From NCBI GenBank assembly GCA_002425225.1, contig DILV01000031.1, positions 62,001 through 126,000 of the forward strand: a DNA stretch of 64,000 nucleotides, given 5' to 3'. The stretch is from Thiothrix sp. UBA5583 (GTDB taxonomy: Bacteria > Pseudomonadota > Gammaproteobacteria > Thiotrichales > Thiotrichaceae). Made by a program: the position numbers and the translations under genes. Position 1 is the stretch's first letter, and each line of letters starts with the position of its first letter. This document shows positions 1-8,882 of this stretch, piece by piece. The notes beneath the pieces were generated by a model. The model was not told the DNA's origin. It ran no database searches and was given only the letters and a program-made list of their open reading frames with translations.

Positions 1-79
1 GGCCACGAACGGCAGAACGGGTGGCAATTTCTTCCTGCTTGGTTTGCAGGATTTTTTGCAAAATGTCAGAAGTACTCAT
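1..79 (-). CDS. trpC: Indole-3-glycerol phosphate synthase, N-terminal fragment (runs off the window)
   Basis: Only the first 26 codons are present. They read [18 protein letters not shown] and onward, the usual N-terminal helix of TrpC, which closes the indole ring in tryptophan synthesis. The ATG (79-77) overlaps the trpD stop by one base (TGATG), so the two are translationally coupled in a trpD-trpC operon. The catalytic barrel lies outside the window, so the call rests on the N-terminus and on the neighbour. Confidence 0.75.
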   Translation of the reverse strand, partial: MSTSDILQKILQTKQEEIATRSAVRG

Positions 80-1101
80 CAGGCTTTGAAACTGTTGGTC
101 AGGTCACTCAGTTGTTGCAGACGCTGGGCGGCTGCACCGGAATCAATGGCTTGCTGAGCCTTGGCAATGCCTTCGGCATGGCTGGCAGCAAGACCGGCGA
201 CGTAAATGGCAGCACCAGCGTTGAGACAAACAATATCACGAGCTGCACCTGTTTCCCCCGCCAATACCTGCCGAATCAGGGCAAGGCTTTCTTGTGCGGT
301 GGTAACGCGGATGCTGTCGAGACTGGTCGTTGACAGGCCGAAATCTTCGGGGCAGATGCTGTATTCGTGGATGGCATCGTCCTTGAGTTCGGCAACGAAT
401 GTGGGGCTGGCAATGCTGATTTCATCCAGCCCATCTGCGGCGTGTACCACCATGACATGCTGGCTGCCAAGGGTTTGCAGTACTTCAGCCATCGGGCGTA
501 CCCATTGCTGGCTGAAAACGCCCAGTACCTGATGCGGTGCACCTGCCGGGTTGGTCAGGGGGCCTAACAGGTTGAAAATGGTGCGTACTCCCAGCTCGCG
601 GCGTGGGCCAATCGCGTGTTTCATGGCGCTATGATGCAATTGGGCAAACAGGAAACCGACACCCACGTGGTCGATGCAGTGGGCTACCTGTTCGGGGCTA
701 ATGCCGAGGTGGATTCCCGCTGCTTCCAGTACATCAGCACTGCCGGATTTGCTGGAAACCGAACGGTTGCCGTGTTTGGCAACCCGTGCACCGGCAGCCG
801 CAGCGACAAATGCACTGGCTGTGGAAATATTGAACGTCCCGGAAGAATCGCCACCCGTTCCGCACGTATCCACCAGATGTTCAGGGCTGACACTGACCCG
901 GGTGGAAAGCTCGCGCATGACGCCAGCCGCAGCACTGATTTCGGTGACGGTTTCGCCCCGCATCCGCAACCCGACCAGAAAACCGCCGATCTGCGCCGGA
1001 GTTGCCTGTCCTGTCATCAGGGTGCGCATGGCCTGAGTCATTTCTTCTGCGGTTAATGGCTTGTTTTCAATGATTTTCTTTATGGCGTTCTGGAATTCCA
1101 T
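79..1101 (-). CDS. trpD: Anthranilate phosphoribosyltransferase
   Basis: This enzyme transfers phosphoribose from PRPP to anthranilate, the second committed step of tryptophan synthesis, and acts as a cytosolic homodimer. The 340-residue length is normal. The PRPP and anthranilate site motifs are visible: [14 protein letters not shown], then [19 protein letters not shown], then [16 protein letters not shown]. The frame stays open upstream to 1503, but the conserved protein begins at [14 protein letters not shown], so I chose the ATG at 1101. The 134 upstream codons have no family similarity and run across the DUF2892 gene on the other strand. trpC follows with a one-base overlap. Confidence 0.95.
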   Translation of the reverse strand: MEFQNAIKKIIENKPLTAEEMTQAMRTLMTGQATPAQIGGFLVGLRMRGETVTEISAAAGVMRELSTRVSVSPEHLVDTCGTGGDSSGTFNISTASAFVAAAAGARVAKHGNRSVSSKSGSADVLEAAGIHLGISPEQVAHCIDHVGVGFLFAQLHHSAMKHAIGPRRELGVRTIFNLLGPLTNPAGAPHQVLGVFSQQWVRPMAEVLQTLGSQHVMVVHAADGLDEISIASPTFVAELKDDAIHEYSICPEDFGLSTTSLDSIRVTTAQESLALIRQVLAGETGAARDIVCLNAGAAIYVAGLAASHAEGIAKAQQAIDSGAAAQRLQQLSDLTNSFKA

Positions 1102-1216
1102 GCTTTTCGTCGCGGTGTTGTCTAAAGTTAGTGGGCAGATGCTACCATGAATCGGTAGCTGCCAGATAGTTTGTGCAACTGGTTGAACCCTTCCGTAAAC
1201 ACAATGAGGTGTAATC

Positions 1217-1405
1217 ATGGATATGCCAAAAAATGTTGGCCCGACTGACAAAAGCATTCGTATGGGCGCTGGAGCCGTATTGCTGCTGTTCGGCCTATTC
1301 AAGGGGGGCTGGCTGTTTGTTTTGCTGGGGATTGTCTTGCTAGCGACCGGATTTCTGGGGACTTGTCCGGCGTATACCCTGCTGGGTAAGAGTACCAACA
1401 AGTAA
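1217..1405 (+). CDS. DUF2892 / YgaP-type small transmembrane protein
   Basis: A 62-residue protein with an N-terminal [15 protein letters not shown] motif, two hydrophobic hairpin segments (about residues 16-32 and 33-48) and the closing [13 protein letters not shown] motif. This is the pattern of DUF2892, the membrane module also found at the end of the rhodanese YgaP. Here it stands alone without the rhodanese domain. A purine-rich ribosome site (ATGAGGTG) precedes the ATG. Its job in the inner membrane is unknown; a link to sulfur or thiol handling would be guesswork from the YgaP pairing. Confidence 0.8.
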   Translation: MDMPKNVGPTDKSIRMGAGAVLLLFGLFKGGWLFVLLGIVLLATGFLGTCPAYTLLGKSTNK

Positions 1406-1537
1406 AACGCAACCTTCGGCAACTTTTCAGCCGTTGCATTCTCACGCAAGTAAACTTTGCAGGTGGTTGGGTTGTCCAACCAGAGTGTGCTAATGTGCCT
1501 CACTCAGGCAAAAAGACAACAGCAAGGAGAATGAACC

Positions 1538-1984
1538 ATGATGAATCGCTGGATAAAAACGGCTGGATTGGTGGCGATGCTGGCCTTCACGGGTCAGGCA
1601 GTAGCCGATGAGGTCTGGAGCAGCAATGTAGGTCGGATCATATACGCAGACGAGATCGGCCCAACGGCTGTGTTCGCTTATGGCCCGAAGGAAGATCCGG
1701 GTGTGGTATACCTGCTGGGGCTAGCCAAGGTTTACCAGAACCGGGGTACGTATGATGGCTATTGGGCCAAGGACAAATCCAAGGTTGAGTGTGAAACGGA
1801 ACGCCCAGGCATTTATGGCAAGATGACCCGCTATTGGGGGCGTATCCAGGTCAAGTTCATTGATAAGAACTTCCCTTCACGCTGGGAAGCTATCTGGAGC
1901 TATTGTGACGGGGAAAAGCAAGAGATGAAAATTACTGCTACACCGGAAACTGCTGCTGCCCAGCAAGGTAATACCAGCAAATAA
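1538..1984 (+). CDS. Exported hypothetical protein
   Basis: A 148-residue protein with a clear signal peptide (positive MMNRWIKTAG, hydrophobic core, cleavage after VADE-like AVA). The mature part is small, rich in Tyr and Trp, and has two Cys residues (KVECETE and WSYCDGE) that could form a disulfide in the periplasm. The tail is Ala/Thr/Gln rich. A strong AAGGAG at 1524-1529 sits 8 bases before the ATG at 1538; the next codon is also ATG. I do not recognise a family. It is followed by a bidirectional hairpin shared with the convergent bamB block. Confidence 0.75.
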   Translation: MMNRWIKTAGLVAMLAFTGQAVADEVWSSNVGRIIYADEIGPTAVFAYGPKEDPGVVYLLGLAKVYQNRGTYDGYWAKDKSKVECETERPGIYGKMTRYWGRIQVKFIDKNFPSRWEAIWSYCDGEKQEMKITATPETAAAQQGNTSK

Positions 1985-1993
1985 TGCGAGCTT

Positions 1994-2019
1994 GGGTAAC
2001 TGACAGTGTTCAGTTACCC
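1994..2019. terminator. Convergent-gene hairpin terminator
   Basis: A perfect 10-bp stem (GGGTAACTGA with TCAGTTACCC) and a 6-base loop lie between the converging exported-protein gene and bamB. On the plus strand it is followed by a T-rich stretch (GGCTTTGTATTTG) rather than a pure T run. It probably ends transcription from both sides. Confidence 0.6.
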
Positions 2020-2032
2020 GGCTTTGTATTTG

Positions 2033-3178
2033 TTATTGGGCGCTAAAAGCTGACAGCAAGCCGCTGCGTCCCAGTGTGTAGACAACATTGCCATCAGCTA
2101 CGGGCGGGCTGGTGTAACCGGCAGTGTCACCACGTACTCGTGCAACGAAGTGACCATTGTCACTGTTTACCCAGTGGATGAATCCATCCTTGTCGCCCAC
2201 CACAACATACCCTCCAGCCAGCGTTGGCGCGGTTGGCAAGCGGCGTTGCAAATCGTCCATTTTCCACATGGGTTGGCCTGATTGCGGTGACAGTTTCCAC
2301 AAGTCACCTTCCGCACTGGTGGTGTAAAGGCCATTCGGGTCGGCGTCAACTCCAGTGAAGCTGGAATACGGTGCTGACCAGGCAGCACTACCTTTGCGCA
2401 TGTTGATACCCGCCAGTTTTCCGTTATAGCTGGCGACAAACAGCGCCTCACCAAGCACCTTGAGTTTGCCATCCACGTCAGTGATTTTGTCGAGGTCGCT
2501 GCGGCCTTGTGGCTCAGAGAGGGTTGCTTCCCACAGGGGCTTGCCACTTTGCATGTCAAACGCAGTCACTACACCGTTGTCAAACCCAGCAATGACCATG
2601 TTGCCAGCCAGCACCGGCACACCAGCGCCCCGCAAGGACAACACTGGGCTTTTGCGCATCTGCTGCCAGACAATTTCCCCTGTTTGAGCAGAGATGCCAT
2701 GCAGAGCGCCATCACTGGTACGGAATGCGACAACACCCTGGCTGGAAGGGGAAACCGCCAGCACTTCACTGCTGAGGCGCACGCTCCAGCGCAGTTTACC
2801 GCTTTGCCGATCCAGTGCCACGGCGCTGCCGCTGCCAGTGCCGAAATAAATGCTGTCCGCATCACCACTGACGCCGCCGGTAATGTCTTCATCGACTGGG
2901 CTGAGCCAGATGCGTCCACCGCTTTTGTTCCATGCGCTGGCGGAACGTCCGCTAGCAGTAAAGACGGCGGTCTCGTCCACATGTGGGTTGATACGCACGT
3001 AATCCTTGCCAGAGGTGCTACCTGTACTAGCTTGCCATAGCGTCCGCACATTGGCGGTCGGGGTGAATTCCTTTAAGGCTTTGGGTGGGTTGGTGTCCTT
3101 GGCAGGTAGTACCTGCTGGACAGTACTGCACCCGGCAAGCGACAAGGCAATGCAAACGGCGGCAAAGATTGGTTTCAT
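2033..3178 (-). CDS. bamB: Outer membrane protein assembly factor BamB (lipoprotein)
   Basis: BamB is the beta-propeller lipoprotein of the BAM complex, which inserts beta-barrel proteins in the outer membrane. The 381 residues begin with a lipoprotein signal (lipobox LAGC, Cys at residue 16). They continue as repeated PQQ-like blades, for example DGVYALDRQSGKLRW-type segments (ALDRQSGKLRWSV, AFDMQSGKPLWEA). The length matches the family. It is the last gene of the ndk-rlmN-pilW-rodZ-hisS-yfgM-bamB block, 8 bases after yfgM. The usual neighbour der is not found downstream in this window. Confidence 0.93.
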   Translation of the reverse strand: MKPIFAAVCIALSLAGCSTVQQVLPAKDTNPPKALKEFTPTANVRTLWQASTGSTSGKDYVRINPHVDETAVFTASGRSASAWNKSGGRIWLSPVDEDITGGVSGDADSIYFGTGSGSAVALDRQSGKLRWSVRLSSEVLAVSPSSQGVVAFRTSDGALHGISAQTGEIVWQQMRKSPVLSLRGAGVPVLAGNMVIAGFDNGVVTAFDMQSGKPLWEATLSEPQGRSDLDKITDVDGKLKVLGEALFVASYNGKLAGINMRKGSAAWSAPYSSFTGVDADPNGLYTTSAEGDLWKLSPQSGQPMWKMDDLQRRLPTAPTLAGGYVVVGDKDGFIHWVNSDNGHFVARVRGDTAGYTSPPVADGNVVYTLGRSGLLSAFSAQ

Positions 3179-3186
3179 ACGCGATG

Positions 3187-3810
3187 TTATCCCTCACCCA
3201 GGTTGTCACGTTTCATCTTGATAAATTCGGTGGAGCCACCAGTAGCAGCACGGATGGCTGAGTCATAAGCCGTCCGCGCTTCTGCGGGTTTGTTCTGGGC
3301 AGTGTAAATGTCGCCCTTCAACTCTTCAAGCAGTGACTGGTAAGCGGCAGGATAGGTTTTGGCTGTCAGTTGCAGGGCTTCATCAGCCTTGCCACTTGCC
3401 AGCAGGACACGTGCCAAACGGATGCTGGCCAAGTGTTGGTATTCATCCTGTTTGCTGTTATCGACTACCCAACGCAGGGCGCTGATGGCTTGTTCATATT
3501 GGCCTTTTTCTGCGAAATGCTGGGCGGCCTTGAGGCTGGCAGTGGCAGAATAAGGGGTGGAAGCGTAACCGGATTGCAGTGCCTGCACCTCAGTCATCAA
3601 TTGCTCAGGTGCTTTTTCCGCAGCAGCATTGACCTTGGCATACAGGGCAGAAGCTTCTGCGGCGGTTGTTGTCTGGTAATCCTTCCAGTATTCCCAGCCA
3701 AACAAACCGGCAATAGCCAATGCAACCCCGGCAACTACCGATGTACCGTTTTCTTTCCACCAGGCTTTGAGTTCTTCGACTTTTTCATCATCCGTTTTGT
3801 AATCACTCAT
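3187..3810 (-). CDS. yfgM: YfgM family TPR protein, ancillary SecYEG translocon subunit
   Basis: A 207-residue protein with a short acidic cytoplasmic N-terminus (MSDYKTDDEKVEELKAWWKENG), one transmembrane segment (GTSVVAGVALAIAGLFGWEYW) and a periplasmic TPR-like helical region. This is the YfgM layout; in E. coli YfgM binds the Sec translocon and hands clients to periplasmic chaperones. I chose the ATG at 3810 because it starts the conserved MSDY segment and has AGGGGC upstream; the frame extends 16 codons further without family support. It lies between hisS and bamB, as in most gammaproteobacteria. Confidence 0.9.
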   Translation of the reverse strand: MSDYKTDDEKVEELKAWWKENGTSVVAGVALAIAGLFGWEYWKDYQTTTAAEASALYAKVNAAAEKAPEQLMTEVQALQSGYASTPYSATASLKAAQHFAEKGQYEQAISALRWVVDNSKQDEYQHLASIRLARVLLASGKADEALQLTAKTYPAAYQSLLEELKGDIYTAQNKPAEARTAYDSAIRAATGGSTEFIKMKRDNLGEG

Positions 3811-3835
3811 CAGTTTGCCCCTATGATTCCTCTGT

Positions 3836-5140
3836 TCAGTGTTGTTTTGCGTTTTCAAGCAGTTGTGATAAATGCGCAGTCAGGCTGCTAAAAGGCAGGT
3901 TAATCTGCTCACCTTTCGTGCGCAAGGGTTTCAGGCCGATTTCACCACGTTCGATTTCGTTTTCACCCAGAATAAGGGCAAATGCAGCGCCAGATTTATC
4001 GGCTCGTTTCATTTGGGTCTTGAAGTTACCGCCACCACAGTTGCTGACCAGTCGCAGATCGGGAAGGTTATCCCGGAGTTGTTCGGCAAAGCCCAGACCC
4101 GCTTGTATCGCTTTGTCTCCCGCCATGATCATGAACAAATCAGGGGCGGTGGCAGGCGTTGGTATGTTTTGTGTCTCCAGCAGTAGGATCAGGCGTTCAA
4201 CTCCCATCGCAAAACCGCAGGCGGGGGTAGGGCGTCCACCAAGCTGTTCCACCAGACCATCATAGCGGCCTCCGGCGCAAACCGTTCCCTGCGAACCCAG
4301 TTCGTCCGTAACCCATTCAAAGACGGTGCGGGAATAGTAATCCAGGCCACGTACCAGACGTGGGTTGAGGCGATAAGGGATGCCCATGCCATCCAGCAGG
4401 CTTTGCAACTGGGAGAAATGTTCTGCTGATTCAGTATCCAGGTGTTCATGCAGGTTGGGGGCGGCAGCAACCAGCTCACGCATGGCAGGATTTTTGCTGT
4501 CCAGAATGCGTAACGGGTTGGTGTGCAGGCGGCGTTTGGAGTCTTCGTCCAGCAGTTCCTGCTGGTCACTGAAATAGTCCACCAGCAGTTGGCGGTATGC
4601 CTGACGTGCTTCCAGTGTGCCCAGTGAATTGATTTCCAGATGGATGTTGCGCAAGCCAAGTTGTTTCCACAGGCGGGCGCTGATGGCGATCAGTTCGGCA
4701 TCAATGTCCGGCCCGGCAAAGCCGAAAGTTTCCACCCCGATCTGAGTGAACTGACGGTAACGGCCTTTTTGTGGGCGCTCAGCCCGGAACATCGGGCCTG
4801 CATACCACAAGCGTTGTTGCTGGTTGAAAATCAGGCCAGCTTGAATGCCTGCACGTACACAGCCTGCGGTGCCTTCCGGGCGCAATGCCATGCTGAAGGG
4901 TTCACTACCTTCGCTATCCTTGCGGTTTTCAAGGATGTACATTTCTTTTTCAACGATGTCAGTAACTTCGCCAACTGCGCGTTTGAACAGGTCGGTTTGT
5001 TCGACCAGTGGCATACGGATCTCGTTATAACCGTAGTTGCCCAGCAGGGTACGGACAATCTTTTCAAAATGCTGCCAGAGGGGTGTGCTATCCGGCAGGA
5101 TGTCATGCATCCCCCGGATGGACTGGATGTTGTTAGCCAT
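3836..5140 (-). CDS. hisS: Histidine--tRNA ligase
   Basis: Class II aminoacyl-tRNA synthetase that charges tRNA-His. The 434 residues begin with the family signature [18 protein letters not shown]. Motif 2 ([21 protein letters not shown]) and the histidine-specific segments [15 protein letters not shown] and [15 protein letters not shown] are all present. The C-terminal anticodon-binding domain runs from about residue 330. It starts 2 bases after the rodZ stop. In many relatives ispG lies between rodZ and hisS; it is absent here. Confidence 0.97.
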   Translation of the reverse strand: MANNIQSIRGMHDILPDSTPLWQHFEKIVRTLLGNYGYNEIRMPLVEQTDLFKRAVGEVTDIVEKEMYILENRKDSEGSEPFSMALRPEGTAGCVRAGIQAGLIFNQQQRLWYAGPMFRAERPQKGRYRQFTQIGVETFGFAGPDIDAELIAISARLWKQLGLRNIHLEINSLGTLEARQAYRQLLVDYFSDQQELLDEDSKRRLHTNPLRILDSKNPAMRELVAAAPNLHEHLDTESAEHFSQLQSLLDGMGIPYRLNPRLVRGLDYYSRTVFEWVTDELGSQGTVCAGGRYDGLVEQLGGRPTPACGFAMGVERLILLLETQNIPTPATAPDLFMIMAGDKAIQAGLGFAEQLRDNLPDLRLVSNCGGGNFKTQMKRADKSGAAFALILGENEIERGEIGLKPLRTKGEQINLPFSSLTAHLSQLLENAKQH

Positions 5141-5142
5141 GT

Positions 5143-6402
5143 TTACTCAACTTTGAAACGGGCAACGCTACCCTTGATGTGTGGGGTCTGATTATATTCC
5201 TGACCATTCAGGTAGATTTTGACGCCACGGGCGTTGCCAACCTTGAAATCCAGAGGGGTTTTGGCCTTGAACTCTTTGGTGCTGCCAGCAGAGTTGAGGG
5301 CTTCAAACAGGCTTTTTTTGCTGTCGTCCTTGACTTGCATCCATACTTCTTCAGTGAATTCCAGTTTGATGTTGACTTCACCTGCGATGGGGGCAGGAGT
5401 CGCCGCGCTGGCATCTGCGGTGGTACTGGTATCTGTGCCAGTTGCTGCCGGGGTGGCAGTCGCGTCTGTTGCCGTTGTGGCGGCAGCATCCGGTGTGGTT
5501 GCCGGTGTTGCAGTGGCAGTCTCTGTTACCGGTTTGGTGGCATCTGTCTGTACAGACAGGGTTGTACTTGTGTCTGTGACAGGTTTGTCAGCAGTTGTTG
5601 CTGCCGGGGTGGCAGTTATGTCTGTTGCTGTCGCAGGTTTGTCGGTATCGGCGGAATCAGCAGGTGTATTTGTGTTGTTGGCGGCAATGCTAGGTGCAGC
5701 AGTACCAGTATCCGCTGGTGTACTGGCACTGGCTGTGCTGCCGGTATCACTTGCCGGTTTACTGGCATCGGTAGCGGGTGCTGCCGATGCGTCAGTCGCT
5801 GGTTTGTCGGTTGCTGCTTGGGTTGTGCTGTCGGCTGGTTTGTCGGTGCTGGCAGACTTTTCCTCAGCATCTTTTTGGGCTGCAAACGTGTCCAGTGCTG
5901 GTGCAGGGCGTACCACTTGTGGTGGGGCGGTTTGTGCTGAGAAAGATGCCCAGGTATCAGTCGCCCATTGGCGTACCCCCGGAATCATGGAAAGCAGACC
6001 CAAACCAAGGATAGCGATTGACAAGCCGATAAATTTGACCGTGCCGGATGAAATGCTTGGCTGGGTTACTTTGCCAAGTGGACGGGCAGGGGCGAAGTGA
6101 TGGGCAATTTCATCAGGATTTGCACCGCGCAAGGCTTCATATGTGCGGATCAGATCTTTGGCATCCACATCAGCCAGTTTGGCATAGCCACGCAAGTAGC
6201 CCCGTACATAGGGAGGTTCCGGCAAATGGGCGAAATCCTCCCTTTCCAGCGCCCGCAGGAGATTGGCGGACAGATGCATTTCATCAGCGGCCTGCTCAAT
6301 ATCAAGACCGGCCTTTTCACGGCAGGCTTGCAGTCTGGCTGTCAGGTCGCCTGCTTGTATTGAAGAAGCCTGTTCTTCAACCGGGGTTGTGGTCTCCGTC
6401 AC
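5143..6402 (-). CDS. rodZ: RodZ, cytoskeletal cell-shape protein with a long Ala/Thr/Asp-rich periplasmic linker
   Basis: RodZ links MreB to the cell-wall elongation machinery. An N-terminal helix-turn-helix domain ([20 protein letters not shown] onward, with [18 protein letters not shown]) is followed by one transmembrane segment (about residues 123-142). Next comes a low-complexity linker of some 170 residues built from repeats such as [14 protein letters not shown]. The C-terminal DUF4115 domain follows ([25 protein letters not shown]). I chose the GTG at 6402 because GGAGG sits 4 bases before it; an in-frame TTG lies 6 codons upstream. The linker also creates long spurious frames on the plus strand. 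Confidence 0.9.
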   Translation of the reverse strand: MTETTTPVEEQASSIQAGDLTARLQACREKAGLDIEQAADEMHLSANLLRALEREDFAHLPEPPYVRGYLRGYAKLADVDAKDLIRTYEALRGANPDEIAHHFAPARPLGKVTQPSISSGTVKFIGLSIAILGLGLLSMIPGVRQWATDTWASFSAQTAPPQVVRPAPALDTFAAQKDAEEKSASTDKPADSTTQAATDKPATDASAAPATDASKPASDTGSTASASTPADTGTAAPSIAANNTNTPADSADTDKPATATDITATPAATTADKPVTDTSTTLSVQTDATKPVTETATATPATTPDAAATTATDATATPAATGTDTSTTADASAATPAPIAGEVNIKLEFTEEVWMQVKDDSKKSLFEALNSAGSTKEFKAKTPLDFKVGNARGVKIYLNGQEYNQTPHIKGSVARFKVE

Positions 6403-6428
6403 ATTTCCTCCATTGTGCAATAGGGTGG

Positions 6429-7163
6429 TCAGTTAATCTGGGTTGCAGCCGTACTGTCAGGAAATTTTGTGCGCAAATCAAGCGCACAGGCTTCGGCTTT
6501 TTCCGTCTCACGCAATGCTGTTTCAATCTGGTAACACAGCAGCAGCGCATCGGCGTTTGTGGGTGCGGCCTCATTATAGCGGTAAAGGAAAGCCTGTGCT
6601 TTGGTGTTGTCCTGTTTTTCGTAGCTCAATCTTGCCATTTGGTAGAGGGTTTCAGAAAAACGGGGGTTAATTTGCAATGCCTTGCGGAAATAACTCTCAG
6701 CTTTGTCAGTATCTCCCTGTTTGCGCACACAAATGCCCGCATTAGTATAGGCAAATTCCGGTGTTGGGTAGAGAGGGTCGCTGATCGCGGCAAGGAATGA
6801 CTGTTCTGCACCGGTGTAATCACCTGTTCGGCACTGGAATGAGCCATAATTGTTCAATAGGGCTGCGTTCTTGCCATCCAGATTCAAGGCTCGACGGAAG
6901 TGTTCCCGTGCTTTGCCATCCTGCCCCAGTTTTTCCTGTAACAGGGCATAGTAATGATGGGTATCGGCAGAACTGGAATCCTGCGCCAGTGCCTTTTCCA
7001 GATTCATGCTAGCCAGATCAAGACGACCTTTTTGCAGATAACCTACCCCCAACTGGGTGTAATAACTGGCAGCCGTGTTGCTTTCTGAAGAAGGTGAGTT
7101 GGAACACCCCCCAAGACTGCTGGCAAACAGCAAGAGAGCAAAGCCATATTTTGTTGTTTTCAT
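6429..7163 (-). CDS. pilW: Type IV pilus biogenesis/stability lipoprotein PilW (PilF)
   Basis: A 244-residue TPR lipoprotein. The signal peptide ends in the lipobox LGGC (Cys at residue 20). Several TPR units follow, such as SYYTQLGVGYLQKGRLDLA, HHYYALLQEKLGQDGKARE and FAYTNAGICVRKQGDTDKAE. In type IV pilus systems this protein pilots the PilQ secretin to the outer membrane. The position between rlmN (3 bases downstream of the rlmN stop) and rodZ is the standard one, so the call is firm although other pilus genes are not in the window. Confidence 0.9.
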   Translation of the reverse strand: MKTTKYGFALLLFASSLGGCSNSPSSESNTAASYYTQLGVGYLQKGRLDLASMNLEKALAQDSSSADTHHYYALLQEKLGQDGKAREHFRRALNLDGKNAALLNNYGSFQCRTGDYTGAEQSFLAAISDPLYPTPEFAYTNAGICVRKQGDTDKAESYFRKALQINPRFSETLYQMARLSYEKQDNTKAQAFLYRYNEAAPTNADALLLCYQIETALRETEKAEACALDLRTKFPDSTAATQIN

Positions 7164-7165
7164 TT

Positions 7166-8275
7166 TTAATTTTCCCGTTCAATACGGGCGAAGTGAATCT
7201 CTCTGCGGCTCTTGTCGTTAACCTTGCCTGCCAGTTGCCCGCAAGCAGCATCAATATCATCGCCCCGTGTTTTTCTTGTGATCACAGTGTAACCCGCTTC
7301 CACGAGAATATCACGGAAACGGTGGATACGGTTATTGCTGGAACGTGCATAACGGGTGGCAGGGAACGGGTTGAAAGGAATCAGGTTCACTTTCGACGGA
7401 ATTCCCCGCAGCAGGTTTGCCAGTTGGCGGGCATGATCATCGCTGTCATTAACCCCCTCCAGCATGACGTATTCCCAAGTGACATGATTACGTTCGGTGG
7501 TCTTTTTGGCAAGAAACTGCCGACAGGTTGCCAGTAGTTCCTTGATGGGGTATTTGCGGTTCAATGGAACCAGTTGGTCACGCAATTCATCGTTGGGTGC
7601 GTGCAGGGATACTGCCAGCGACACATCAATGGTGTCTGCCAGACGATCAAGGGCAGGCAATACTCCTGAAGTGCTGACGGTGACACGGCGTTTGCTCAGG
7701 CCGTAGGCATTGTCATCCAGCATCAGACGCAAGGCATTGACTACATTGTCGAAGTTGAGCAAGGGTTCGCCCATGCCCATCATCACGATATTGCTGATGA
7801 CCCGTTGCCCTTTGGGATCAGCTTGCAGGGTACGTTTGGCTACCCACAATTGCCCGATAATTTCGGCGGTGGTCAGGTTACGGTTGAAACCTTGCCGGGC
7901 GGTGGAGCAAAACGTGCAATCCAGTGCGCAGCCGACTTGTGAGGACACACACAGGGTTCCCCGGTCATCTTCGGGGATGAAGACGGTTTCAATGGCATTG
8001 CCATCCGCCAGCCGCAATAGCCATTTGTGCGTGCCGTCAACCGATTGCTGGTCGATGATGATTTCCGGCGCACGGATGACGGTGTTTTCCGCCAAAAACG
8101 TGCGCAACGGTTTGCTGAGATTGGTCATCTGGTCAACACTGTCAACATTCATCTGGTGGAGCCATTTGATGACCTGGGTCGCACGGAAGGGTTTTTCACC
8201 GATGGAGGCGAAATATTCCTTCAGCGTTTCATGGCTGAAATCCAGCAGATTACGTTTGTTGATAGCGTCAGACAC
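7166..8275 (-). CDS. rlmN: Dual-specificity 23S rRNA/tRNA adenine-C2 methyltransferase
   Basis: Radical-SAM methylase that makes m2A2503 in 23S rRNA and m2A37 in some tRNAs. The 369 residues contain the CxxxCxxC iron-sulfur motif (C116, C120, C123 in [16 protein letters not shown]), the [12 protein letters not shown] motif and the C-terminal Cys region [13 protein letters not shown] used for the covalent RNA intermediate. The start [18 protein letters not shown] agrees with relatives. It is cotranscribed with ndk upstream (20-base gap) and pilW downstream. Confidence 0.96.
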   Translation of the reverse strand: MSDAINKRNLLDFSHETLKEYFASIGEKPFRATQVIKWLHQMNVDSVDQMTNLSKPLRTFLAENTVIRAPEIIIDQQSVDGTHKWLLRLADGNAIETVFIPEDDRGTLCVSSQVGCALDCTFCSTARQGFNRNLTTAEIIGQLWVAKRTLQADPKGQRVISNIVMMGMGEPLLNFDNVVNALRLMLDDNAYGLSKRRVTVSTSGVLPALDRLADTIDVSLAVSLHAPNDELRDQLVPLNRKYPIKELLATCRQFLAKKTTERNHVTWEYVMLEGVNDSDDHARQLANLLRGIPSKVNLIPFNPFPATRYARSSNNRIHRFRDILVEAGYTVITRKTRGDDIDAACGQLAGKVNDKSRREIHFARIEREN

Positions 8276-8295
8276 AGATGACTGTTCTCAATGGC

Positions 8296-8727
8296 TTAGC
8301 GGGTGCGTGGGCACAGTTCGGTTTTGCTGAAGAAATAGGCGATTTCAATCGCAGCATTTTCCAAGCTGTCGGAGCCGTGTACAGCGTTTTCGTCGATGGA
8401 TTCAGCAAAGTCAGCACGGATAGTGCCCGGATCTGCATTTTTCGGGTTGGTTGCGCCCATCAGTTCACGGTTACGGGCAACCGCATTTTCACCTTCCAGA
8501 ACCTGCACAAACACAGGGCCGGAGGTCATGAACTCAACCAGATCGTTGAAGAAAGGGCGTTCCTTGTGGACAGCGTAGAAACCTTCGGCTTCCTTGCGGC
8601 TCAGGTGTTTCATTTTGGCAGCAACAATGCGCAGACCGCCTTTTTCAAAACGGCTGTAAATTTCGCCGATAACGTTTTTGGCAACAGCGTCTGGTTTGAT
8701 GATGGAAATGGTTTGTTCGATAGCCAC
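8296..8727 (-). CDS. ndk: Nucleoside diphosphate kinase
   Basis: Ndk balances nucleoside triphosphate pools by phosphate transfer through a histidine intermediate. The 143 residues include the N-terminal [18 protein letters not shown] and the active-site segment [17 protein letters not shown] with the phosphorylated His. Length and motifs are standard. It is the first gene of the minus-strand block that ends with bamB, so the block's promoter should lie in the 155-base region shared with the divergent glycosidase-like gene. Confidence 0.97.
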   Translation of the reverse strand: MAIEQTISIIKPDAVAKNVIGEIYSRFEKGGLRIVAAKMKHLSRKEAEGFYAVHKERPFFNDLVEFMTSGPVFVQVLEGENAVARNRELMGATNPKNADPGTIRADFAESIDENAVHGSDSLENAAIEIAYFFSKTELCPRTR

Positions 8728-8882
8728 GGTCGTTTACTCCAAATTATGTAGCGTTGGTTCCAGATAAGGGCGCAATTGTAATGGCTGTGTACTACACTGG
8801 CAAACAGATTGAGGTATTGCCTAAACTATGGGCGATCTACAGCCTTTTGCGGGAAGCATCCGTCCAGGTGATAACAGAAAAC

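Noticed and set aside
79-1503. 474-codon version of trpD
   Set aside because: The first 134 codons have no TrpD similarity and oppose the DUF2892 gene; the family start is the ATG at 1101.
5219-6100. Long Val/Ala/Ser-rich and Cys/Gly-rich frames on the plus strand
   Set aside because: They are by-products of the low-complexity rodZ linker read on the opposite strand.
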